This document shows positions 1 through 5,998 of a DNA stretch of 7,183 nucleotides, piece by piece; the first letter of the stretch is position 1, and the number at the start of each line of letters is the position of its first letter. The translations under genes were made by a program, and so were the position numbers. The notes below the pieces were generated by a model. It did not search any database. It was not told where the DNA came from and saw only the letters and a list, made by a program, of their open reading frames with translations. This DNA comes from Fimenecus sp051881335 (GTDB lineage: Bacteria > Bacillota > Clostridia > Oscillospirales > Acutalibacteraceae): NCBI GenBank assembly GCA_051881335.1, contig JBJEPR010000033.1, positions 1 through 7,183 on the forward strand. The letters run 5' to 3'.

Positions 1-770
1 AAGGGCGCATTTACATCGTCCAAAGAGGCGGCGGGATTATTCGGGTCATAGGCAGGTGCGCTCGCCATTGCCAAAATTTCCGAGGTCTCCACCGACAGCA
101 CCACCACAGCGCCTTTTTCAATTTGAAAGGTTTGCAAGGCTTCTTCTGCAATTTTTTGTATGCGCGTATCGAGCGTCAAGGCAACCCCCGCGGAGCTGTT
201 ATAATTTTCCGCAGTATATTCGAGTTCTGCGCCGTCCAATAATCTGCCCTTTGCATCGGTCGCGCAATGCGCTTTCAGAACGCCGTTGGCCCGTTTTAAG
301 TCTTCGTTATAATATTGTTCTACGCCGCAAACGCCCTCACCGTCGCCGTTGACATAGCCGATAATATGCACTGCCGTGGGATTGTTTCCGTAGCGAAGCA
401 CCTTGGAAACGGTTTTTACCTCCGCGGTTTGCAAAGGCGCGGCCGCCGCCGCAACGGCAATTTTCCCATCGGACACCGTTTGATACAAACTGTCTTTTTC
501 GACGGTTTCACCAAGCACCGTATCGGCGGTATTCAGCGCGGACAGCGTCGGTTTCACGGAAACCGTTAACTCGGTTTCGCGATTGACCAGCGGCTGTAAA
601 TTGCGGTCATAAATATATCCGCGCGTTTCCCCGACAGTTGCAGAAACGGAATTATTGGACCGTGCGGCGCTTGCACTGCCCTTTTGCTCCAAAATTGTCA
701 GCATATGCACACAAAGCGCACCGACGCACAGCGCAAACAGAAAAAAGAGCGTACAAACACGCTTATGCAT
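1..770 (-). CDS. Class B penicillin-binding protein (transpeptidase), N-terminal part
   Basis: Partial gene: 256 codons are visible and the 3' end runs off the left edge. The protein begins with a very short basic cytoplasmic stub and one hydrophobic membrane anchor (about residues 5-24). Next comes the class B PBP entry motif RGYIYDRN (residues 50-57), which starts the PBP dimerisation domain. The segment HIIGYVNGDGEG...GVEQYYNEDL (about 135-158) is the conserved GY...G..G.E....L block of this domain. The start of the transpeptidase fold follows (LTLDTRIQKIAEEAL, 198-212; GAVVVLSVETSEILAMAS, 220-237). By family knowledge it crosslinks peptidoglycan outside the membrane. The catalytic SxxK, SxN and KTG motifs lie beyond the window, so activity and subclass (PBP2, FtsI/SpoVD or other) cannot be settled. 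The ATG at 770 is preceded by a perfect GGAGGTG with 7-nt spacing, but that site lies inside a hairpin (775-809). It is the only gene here separated from its upstream neighbour by more than 30 nt. Confidence 0.92.
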   Translation of the reverse strand, partial: MHKRVCTLFFLFALCVGALCVHMLTILEQKGSASAARSNNSVSATVGETRGYIYDRNLQPLVNRETELTVSVKPTLSALNTADTVLGETVEKDSLYQTVSDGKIAVAAAAAPLQTAEVKTVSKVLRYGNNPTAVHIIGYVNGDGEGVCGVEQYYNEDLKRANGVLKAHCATDAKGRLLDGAELEYTAENYNSSAGVALTLDTRIQKIAEEALQTFQIEKGAVVVLSVETSEILAMASAPAYDPNNPAASLDDVNAP

Positions 771-774
771 ACAA

Positions 775-809
775 AAACACCTCCGTTTTAGTATGAAACG
801 AAGGTGTTT
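775..809 (-). terminator. Hairpin with U-run that contains the PBP ribosome binding site (terminator, attenuator or translational switch)
   Basis: In the minus-strand RNA the arm from 809 to 796 (AAACACCTTCGTTT) pairs with the arm from 788 to 775 (AAACGGAGGTGTTT) across a 7-nt loop. All 14 positions pair, with one G-U wobble (783/801). On the plus strand the same position is an A/C mismatch, so the structure fits minus-strand RNA better. The 3' arm merges into TTTTTGT and an A-rich stretch precedes the 5' arm, as in an intrinsic terminator. The Shine-Dalgarno sequence (778-784) of the PBP gene is wholly inside the 3' arm, and the AUG begins 5 nt after the stem. It could end transcription from the upstream operon, or mask the ribosome binding site. 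Which one applies is inference; the pairing itself is directly visible. Confidence 0.6.
778..784 (-). promoter_or_regulatory. Ribosome binding site of the PBP gene, buried in a hairpin
   Basis: GGAGGTG read on the minus strand, 7 nt before the ATG at 770. It is a near-ideal Shine-Dalgarno sequence, but every base of it is paired in the hairpin at 775-809. It would be accessible only if that stem is opened or not formed. Confidence 0.75.
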
Positions 810-824
810 GTTTTAATCGTATAA

Positions 825-854
825 ATTGTAAATTCAGTTTACATTATTTTACAA
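825..854 (-). promoter_or_regulatory. Candidate sigma-A type promoter for the PBP gene
   Basis: On the minus strand TTGTAA (854-849, 4 of 6 matches to TTGACA) is followed after 18 nt by TACAAT (830-825, 5 of 6 matches to TATAAT). The predicted start would be near 818-817. The leader would be about 48 nt and would carry the hairpin at 775-809. The elements overlap the last codons of the upstream acyltransferase-like gene. The same stretch contains three TGTAAA/TTTACA half-sites, so it could instead, or also, be a regulator binding site. This is a by-eye match in AT-rich sequence and is tentative. Confidence 0.35.
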
Positions 855-1707
855 TAAAGCCGTAGCCGTTTCCCGTTTTGCCACCCGATAGCAAATACGC
901 TTTGGTGCGTTTTTGCAAATCAGTTTCGGTTGGAAATGTTGCAATCTTTGCTTTGGAAAGCGTCTCGGTGCCCCAAAGACGGCGGGTGATTTCGTTGTGC
1001 GGCGCGGCGGTTTGGTATACCGCGTCAAACAATTCCCGAAACCGGACGATGTTCGAGTCGGGACGCATAAAATCGGCATTGTGGCAGTCTAACAGCCAGC
1101 TATCGCACACAAAGCCCTTGTAATCGTACTGCGGATAGTATGTTTCAAAAAATGTCTGCGCCGCCGACAAAGATTTACGGCAATCGTCAAGCGAAAGTCT
1201 GCTGCCGGCGGGAATGTGGATATTGAGCACCGCTTCGCCGCTTTTGACGGGATAGTCCTTTTGTGGACTGAGCCCCGACAAAAGATGGTTTGTCGTGAAA
1301 AATTGGTACTGCAACCGACCGATTTTAAACAAATTCAAATACAATGCGTGGCGCAACCACGAGATCTCGGCAAGGCCGACGATGTTTTCCTCTTTTTGAA
1401 GCGTATTGACCCACACGGTGATGTCGCGCATGGTGTCATAATAAATTTCGTCGGGAATACCGCGCTTTCGGTATTCTGTGTAGGCTTGTTCCGCCTGCAA
1501 CAGGCAAAACGCCAAGCAAAACGCCGCGCCCTTTTTACGGTTGCGGCGCAAACGGCGCGTGCAAGCGGAAAGATGCTCCAAATCCGAGTGCCGCACCGCA
1601 CGCAGTAAGGGTTTTTCCCAATCTGAAAGCGCCCGAAGTGCCGTATCGCGCGCTTCGGGCGGTAAATCAATTTTTTCACATAAATCCAACAGAAAATCGG
1701 TTTGCAT
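844..1707 (-). CDS. Acyltransferase-like protein with GNAT-like C-terminal domain, function unknown
   Basis: Protein of 287 residues, soluble, with no signal peptide or membrane segment. I recognise the pattern of the two-domain family usually annotated 'acyltransferase domain-containing protein': a helical N-terminal part (about 1-135, including the conserved-looking ISWLRHALYLNLFKIGRLQYQ around 115-135) and a GNAT-like C-terminal part (about 155-287). The latter holds LNIHIPAG (161-168), CDSWLLD (201-207) and SNIVRFRELF (218-227), the usual landmarks of this family. No biochemical role is known to me and the acyl donor and acceptor cannot be inferred. It starts with ATG two bases after the stop of the U32 gene. 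Its Shine-Dalgarno sequence (GCAGG, about 7 nt upstream) is weak, which suggests translational coupling to the U32 gene. The family assignment is from motif memory, not a profile search. The length is normal and the gene looks intact. Confidence 0.8.
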   Translation of the reverse strand: MQTDFLLDLCEKIDLPPEARDTALRALSDWEKPLLRAVRHSDLEHLSACTRRLRRNRKKGAAFCLAFCLLQAEQAYTEYRKRGIPDEIYYDTMRDITVWVNTLQKEENIVGLAEISWLRHALYLNLFKIGRLQYQFFTTNHLLSGLSPQKDYPVKSGEAVLNIHIPAGSRLSLDDCRKSLSAAQTFFETYYPQYDYKGFVCDSWLLDCHNADFMRPDSNIVRFRELFDAVYQTAAPHNEITRRLWGTETLSKAKIATFPTETDLQKRTKAYLLSGGKTGNGYGFIVK

Positions 1708-1709
1708 AT

Positions 1710-2933
1710 TTATGCCTGCTTTCGAAGCAACGCCCCTGCGGACGGGCGCAAATTACTTTTGATTTGCAGTTTCATCATCGGGTGCGGACAAGCGTCAATC
1801 GGTTCGCCGTTTTCGTTTGCGAGCGCTTCCACCGTAAACTGCACGGGCGCTTTGCCGCGTTCTAAAAGCTCCACGGTATCGCCAACACAGAATTTGTTGC
1901 GCTGTTCGGCAAAAATCGTTTCCCCGTCACTGCCCGTGACCACGGCGCAAACATCCCATTCGCGGCGGTAGCCGCCCTCGTAACTGATATTCGCATCCGT
2001 TTGCGGCGCGCCGAAATAAAATCCCGTGCAATATTCACGATAACTCACCTTTCGCGGCTCTTCCAAAATCCACGGTGCGGGTTTGTAATCGGGTGACGGA
2101 TTTTCAAGATACCCGTCAATCGCGGCACGGTAGGCATTGGTGATAACCGCCGTGTAATAGGCGGATTTCGCTCTGCCCTCGATTTTGAAACTGTTCACAC
2201 CGGCTTGTATCAGTTCGGGGATATGCTCTATCATACACATATCCTTGGAATTAAGGATATAAGTGCCCGTTTCGTCCTCGCCGATAGGAAAATACTGCCC
2301 GTCGCGGGTTTTCTCCATCAAGGCATATTCCCAGCGGCACGGCTGTGCGCACGCGCCGCGATTGGCGTCGCGGTTTAACAGATAATTGGACAGCAAACAT
2401 CTGCCCGAAAAGGACACACACATCGCGCCGTGCACAAAGCATTCGATTTCCAACGCTTTCGGTGTTTTTGCACGGATTTCGGCGATTTCCGCAAGGCTTA
2501 ATTCCCGCGCTGTGACAATGCGCGAGGCGCCGAGGTCATAAAACTGCTGTGCCGTAACATAATTTACAACACCTGCCTGTGTGGAAATGTGCACAGGCAC
2601 ATTCGGCGCGTACTGTTTACAAAGCGACAGCACGCCGAAATCGGCAACGATAAAGCCGTCCACGCCGCACCGCGCCGCCGTTTCCAAAAAATCGGGCAAG
2701 GCGGCAATTTCATTGTTTCGCGGGAGCGTGTTGCAGGTCAAATACACCTTGACACCCTGCGTATGCGCGGTTTGCACCGCATCTTGTATAGCGGGAAGTG
2801 TAAAATTTTGCGGGCCTGCACGCATACCGAACGCGGTACCGCCGAGATACACGGCGTCGGCACCGAACCGAAGCGCGGCGTCAAAGCGTTCTCTATCCCC
2901 CGCAGGGCAAAGTAATTCGGGTTTCTTTTGCAT
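1710..2933 (-). CDS. trhP: U32-family protein, probable tRNA uridine-34 hydroxylase TrhP
   Basis: Protein of 407 residues. The N-terminus ELLCPAGD followed by FGADAVYLGG is the TIM-barrel opening of the U32 family. Residues 164-182 (ECFVHGAMCVSFSGRCLLS) match the U32 signature exactly. Four cysteines (172, 179, 195, 199) sit where family members hold an iron-sulfur cluster. NSFKIEGRAKSAYY (about 247-260) is another family block, and a C-terminal beta domain follows (about 320-407). Known U32 members include TrhP (5-hydroxylation of U34 in tRNA, using prephenate), RlhA (23S rRNA) and UbiU/UbiV. The length, the C-terminal domain and the position directly after mltG, as in the Bacillus yrrL-yrrO region, favour TrhP; protease activity is unlikely to be its main role. 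I chose the ATG at 2933 over the longer in-frame start at 2987: it has AGGA 7 nt upstream, lies 13 nt after the mltG stop, and the 18 extra residues are basic and unlike the family. Confidence 0.88.
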   Translation of the reverse strand: MQKKPELLCPAGDRERFDAALRFGADAVYLGGTAFGMRAGPQNFTLPAIQDAVQTAHTQGVKVYLTCNTLPRNNEIAALPDFLETAARCGVDGFIVADFGVLSLCKQYAPNVPVHISTQAGVVNYVTAQQFYDLGASRIVTARELSLAEIAEIRAKTPKALEIECFVHGAMCVSFSGRCLLSNYLLNRDANRGACAQPCRWEYALMEKTRDGQYFPIGEDETGTYILNSKDMCMIEHIPELIQAGVNSFKIEGRAKSAYYTAVITNAYRAAIDGYLENPSPDYKPAPWILEEPRKVSYREYCTGFYFGAPQTDANISYEGGYRREWDVCAVVTGSDGETIFAEQRNKFCVGDTVELLERGKAPVQFTVEALANENGEPIDACPHPMMKLQIKSNLRPSAGALLRKQA

Positions 2934-2940
2934 ATCCAAA

Positions 2941-2944
2941 TCCT
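2941..2944 (-). promoter_or_regulatory. Ribosome binding site that sets the U32 gene start
   Basis: AGGA on the minus strand, between the mltG stop codon (2949-2947) and the ATG at 2933, with a 7-nt spacer. It supports the 407-residue form over a longer form starting inside mltG. Confidence 0.6.
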
Positions 2945-2946
2945 GT

Positions 2947-4830
2947 TTATCCGTTGGTTTTGTTCTTTTCCGCTTCGCTGTTGGCATTCAAAATTGCCAA
3001 ATTGTTTGAGCGGCGCTCGCTGTCATTGCGGGCAAGATACAGCTTTTTGTTCACATCGTGCGCGAAGAAATAATAGTCCGTGCTTTCGGGGTACAGCGCG
3101 GCTTTGATGGCGTCATCGCCCGGGTTGCAAATTGCGCCGACAGGCAACCCTGCGCATTTATACGAGCTGTACAGGTTCGTAAATTTCGACAGCTTCGCGG
3201 CATCTTGGGTATTCGGCTTAATATATTCGTTGATATATTCTTCCGTCGAGTCGCACTGCAAGGACGGATACAGCCCCGATTTGTTGAGGCGGTTGTGAAG
3301 TACCGAGGACACAAGCGGCGACTGCTCTGCACCGTATGCCTCTTTCTGAATGATGGAGGCAAGGGTAATCACATCGTCCACGGACATACCGAGTTTTTCC
3401 GCCTGGGTGGCGTATTCGTCCGTCCATTTTTTATGGAAGTTGTTTAAGAATTTGCGCAAGACGCTCGACGGCGACTCGCCGATATAGAATTCATAGGTAT
3501 CGGGGTACAAATACCCCTCTAACATTCTGTAACGGTCTTCTTTATTGTCCATAGAAGCGATGAAAGAAAATTCACTGCTGAAATCAACCTCACGCATCGT
3601 TTGATACAGCGCCGCAGAGGAGCAGACCTCATATTTTTCGAGTTTTTGCACGATTTGGTCTACGGTGTACCCTTCGGGGAAGGTCAGTGTGACGGTTTCG
3701 CCCGTGGTGGTCGGCTGTTTAAAGGTCGTCAGCATTTTTTCCACGCCCATAGACGCAGTGACATAGTAAACGCCTGTCAAATAATTGTCGTCCTTAAACT
3801 GCATAATTTTTGCAAACAGCGAGCAAAAATGTCTGTGCTCAATTAAATCGTTCTGCTGTAAAATTTTCAGCACGGTTTTGGTGTTTGCTTCGGCAGGAAT
3901 ATTGACAGTCACAACCGTTTCGCTGTCACGGTTGACGGCAAAAATATCATTCATACAACTGATGGTATAAGTAGACAGCAGTATTGCCGCCGCAATGCAA
4001 ATGCCGATGATAATCCAAGTGACTTTATTCTTTAAGAAAAAGGCTTTTATCGTATTCCAATCGAGCTTTTGCGGGTTCTGTTTGACGATTTCCGCCTGTT
4101 GCGACTGCGGCGCATATGCTGTCGGTGCAAAAGATGTATCCCCGTCTGTGCGCGGCGCGCGGCGTTTTTTCACGACCTCGGAAAAGCCTGCAAACGCACC
4201 GGCTGTGTGTTTCTGTGCATCTGCATCTTTCGTATAAACAACCGCATTGTTCTGTGGCTGTGTACGGCGGGTACGCGGCAGCTCGGGCTGCTGTTGAAAT
4301 TCCTCGTCTAACCCTTTAATATCCAGTTTAAAGTTAGCGGCACGGTTCGGCGTGCTTTCCGTCGGTGCGGACGGCGGCGCAGCGGGCGACATCGGCCGAA
4401 TCGGCGCGGTATCAAAAGCATGCGTTTGCCCTTGCGCGGGGGCGCGCGGCGGGGTCTGCCGCGTTGGCTGCTGTGAGGCGGCGGCTTTCGGCGCAGACGG
4501 ATTTTGTATCGGACGCGGTGCAGAAGTCTGCACATCGGCACGCGACGGCGTACGGTGCGCCGCAGGTTGCTCCGCAGAGGCATCCTTGTGCGTGCGCTTT
4601 ACCGCAGACGCGCCTCCGCTTTGGGTGCGAGGTGCAGGCGCAGGCTTGCGCGCCGTTTTTTTTGCGGAATCGGTCGGACGGGCGGGCACATCGCCCTTTT
4701 GCGGTGTATCCGTCTTCCGATGCACATCGGCAAGGATGGAGCGCTTGCGCTCCGCCTCCTCGGCATATGTGTTGAGCAATTCGTCGTATGCGTCCGCATC
4801 AAAAAAATCTTTTAAATCATCATCACGCAT
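2947..4830 (-). CDS. mltG: Endolytic murein transglycosylase MltG (YceG-like) with long cytoplasmic N-terminal extension
   Basis: Protein of 627 residues, against about 340 for the E. coli enzyme. MltG cleaves nascent glycan strands at the outer face of the membrane and so sets where new strands end. Residues 1-45 are acidic and probably helical. Residues about 45-255 are rich in Pro, Ala, Thr, Gln and Arg and look disordered. A single membrane helix follows (about 270-291, WIIIGICIAAAILLS). The extracellular part has a LysM-like region (about 303-375), FPEGYTVDQIVQKL (384-397) and LEGYLYPDTYEF (437-448). Next come the catalytic block LASIIQKEA (490-498), SSVLHNRL (508-515) and GLPVGAICNPG (561-571). 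E497 aligns with the catalytic E218 of E. coli; the nearby glutamate equivalent to E216 is Gln495 here. The start ATG has AAAGGAGG 10 nt upstream (4841-4848), the strongest exposed site in the run. It follows the cyclo-ligase gene after 27 nt. Confidence 0.95.
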   Translation of the reverse strand: MRDDDLKDFFDADAYDELLNTYAEEAERKRSILADVHRKTDTPQKGDVPARPTDSAKKTARKPAPAPRTQSGGASAVKRTHKDASAEQPAAHRTPSRADVQTSAPRPIQNPSAPKAAASQQPTRQTPPRAPAQGQTHAFDTAPIRPMSPAAPPSAPTESTPNRAANFKLDIKGLDEEFQQQPELPRTRRTQPQNNAVVYTKDADAQKHTAGAFAGFSEVVKKRRAPRTDGDTSFAPTAYAPQSQQAEIVKQNPQKLDWNTIKAFFLKNKVTWIIIGICIAAAILLSTYTISCMNDIFAVNRDSETVVTVNIPAEANTKTVLKILQQNDLIEHRHFCSLFAKIMQFKDDNYLTGVYYVTASMGVEKMLTTFKQPTTTGETVTLTFPEGYTVDQIVQKLEKYEVCSSAALYQTMREVDFSSEFSFIASMDNKEDRYRMLEGYLYPDTYEFYIGESPSSVLRKFLNNFHKKWTDEYATQAEKLGMSVDDVITLASIIQKEAYGAEQSPLVSSVLHNRLNKSGLYPSLQCDSTEEYINEYIKPNTQDAAKLSKFTNLYSSYKCAGLPVGAICNPGDDAIKAALYPESTDYYFFAHDVNKKLYLARNDSERRSNNLAILNANSEAEKNKTNG

Positions 4831-4840
4831 AACTCGAATA

Positions 4841-4848
4841 CCTCCTTT
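4841..4848 (-). promoter_or_regulatory. Strong ribosome binding site of mltG
   Basis: AAAGGAGG on the minus strand, 10 nt before the ATG at 4830 and inside the 27-nt gap after the cyclo-ligase stop. It fixes the mltG start and suggests efficient translation independent of coupling to the upstream gene. Confidence 0.7.
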
Positions 4849-4857
4849 ACCTCAAAT

Positions 4858-5448
4858 TTAAACAACATTGACCACGCGGGCTTCGGTCACAATTTTTTCC
4901 GCACGGCGGTCAAATTTGCCGTGCGGCAGGGTATCACACAGGCAGTTTTCATACACAAGACCCACCGTATCCCCCGAAAAGCGGGACAAAAAGCGGTCAT
5001 AATACCCTTTGCCGTAGCCCAAACGGTAGCCCGAAAGGTCATAACTTAACGCGGGAACCACACAAAGTCCCTTCGATAAATCCGTTAATTTTTCGCAAAA
5101 TGCGGGGTTTGGCTCCAATACACCGAACGCACCCGGTTCCAACTGCTTTAAATCGGACAGGACATAAAAATCCATTTCCCGTGTACCGTCTATACAGCGC
5201 GGCACGGCAACGGTTTTGCCATCTTGCAGTGCACGGCGCAGAATAGAAATCGTGTCCACTTCGATTGCAGTGGAAACATAACACAATAAAGCCTGTGCTT
5301 CGCGGTATTGAAACAAATTTAAAAATTTATTGGTAATTTTGCGGTCCAGCCGCGCCTTTTCCGCCTCGGAAAGCGCACGGCGTTTTTCTTTACAATCCGC
5401 GCGCAGGCGCTGTTTGAACGGACGAATGTCATTAGCCGTCATACACAT
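4858..5448 (-). CDS. 5-formyltetrahydrofolate cyclo-ligase (5,10-methenyltetrahydrofolate synthetase)
   Basis: Protein of 196 residues, the normal size for the family. It uses ATP to convert 5-formyltetrahydrofolate, a dead-end inhibitor, back to 5,10-methenyltetrahydrofolate in the cytoplasm. The basic N-terminal helix (KQRLRADCKEKRRALS, 12-27) is typical of the nucleotide-binding end. EVDT (63-66) and the EPGAFGVLEP segment (104-113) belong to the folate site region. The family hallmark GYRLGYGKGYYDRFL (140-154) is intact, and LPHGKFDRRAEKIVTE (175-190) is the usual C-terminal block. Two starts are possible. The ATG at 5448 has GAGAG 6 nt upstream and overlaps the DJ-1 gene by 10 nt. The ATG at 5442 forms a 4-nt ATGA overlap with the DJ-1 stop. 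Either way it is translationally coupled to the upstream gene. The homologues are called ygfA/fau in E. coli and yqgN in Bacillus. Confidence 0.95.
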   Translation of the reverse strand: MCMTANDIRPFKQRLRADCKEKRRALSEAEKARLDRKITNKFLNLFQYREAQALLCYVSTAIEVDTISILRRALQDGKTVAVPRCIDGTREMDFYVLSDLKQLEPGAFGVLEPNPAFCEKLTDLSKGLCVVPALSYDLSGYRLGYGKGYYDRFLSRFSGDTVGLVYENCLCDTLPHGKFDRRAEKIVTEARVVNVV

Positions 5449-5981
5449 TGAATACTCTCTCGGATTTTATCGGCGGTTTCGCGGTTTAACAGCGCGGCGG
5501 TTATTTCCAATCCGAAATCCACCGCAACGCCCATCCCCTTTGCGGTAATGCAGTTGCCGTCGCGGCACACCGCGCATTCTGCGATATTTGCACCGTGCAA
5601 ATCGGATTCAAAACCCGGGTAGCAAATCGCGTTTTTCCCGTTTAACAAGCCTTTTTTGCCGAGAATAAACGGTGCGGCGCAAATCGCGCACAAAAATTTA
5701 CCGTTTGCGGCGGCAAAGTCGATTGCCACCTGCACTTCGTTTGACGCATTCAAATTATCCGCACCGGGAAGCCCGCCGGGAAGCACAACCGCCTGTAAAT
5801 TGCTGTTCAGCGCGATTTCGGCAATTTCTATATCCGCCGTGACGGGGATATTGTGCTTGCCCATAACGGTTTTGCCGGTCACGCCGACGGTTTGGACTTG
5901 CAATCCTGCGCGGCGAAGAATATCCACAGGCGCGAGCGCCTCGACCTCTTCAAAGCCGTCTGCCAAAAATACATAAATCAT
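5439..5981 (-). CDS. DJ-1/PfpI (YajL-like) family protein
   Basis: Protein of 180 residues, full length for the single-domain DJ-1 family. The N-terminus GFEEVEALAPVDILRRAG (9-26) carries Glu14, equivalent to human DJ-1 Glu18 next to the reactive cysteine. LPGGLPGADNL (67-77) is the conserved oxyanion loop. The nucleophile elbow AICAAP places the reactive cysteine at Cys101. TAKGMGVAVDFGLEI (146-160) matches the usual T..GpGta..f.l block. Proposed family activities are glyoxalase III, repair of glycated substrates and redox chaperone; these are debated and the sequence cannot choose between them. Extra cysteines are present at 98, 136, 139 and 144, including CAIC and CAVC pairs, which may be redox-relevant. 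The start ATG has AAGGAG 8 nt upstream (5990-5995) and lies 17 nt after the GNAT gene; its end overlaps the cyclo-ligase start. Confidence 0.93.
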   Translation of the reverse strand: MIYVFLADGFEEVEALAPVDILRRAGLQVQTVGVTGKTVMGKHNIPVTADIEIAEIALNSNLQAVVLPGGLPGADNLNASNEVQVAIDFAAANGKFLCAICAAPFILGKKGLLNGKNAICYPGFESDLHGANIAECAVCRDGNCITAKGMGVAVDFGLEITAALLNRETADKIRESIQCV

Positions 5982-5998
5982 ATATCTTACTCCTTATT

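Noticed and set aside
56..569. Two overlapping plus-strand open frames of 98 and 84 codons
   Set aside because: Both are antisense to the penicillin-binding protein gene, whose minus-strand frame shows clear family motifs across the same bases.
1717..1729. Small inverted repeat TGCTT-TCG-AAGCA near the start of the acyltransferase-like gene
   Set aside because: The stem has only 5 bp, lies in the coding end of the U32 gene and has no U-run. It is too short to call a regulatory hairpin.
2934..2987. Longer N-terminus for the U32 protein starting at 2987
   Set aside because: The extra 18 residues are basic, unlike the family, overlap the end of mltG, and lack a ribosome binding site as good as the AGGA before the ATG at 2933.
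4352..4861. A 169-codon plus-strand open frame rich in Ala, Gly, Cys and Arg
   Set aside because: It is antisense to the low-complexity tail of mltG, and the composition is explained by the complement of Pro/Ala/Arg codons. No domain is seen.
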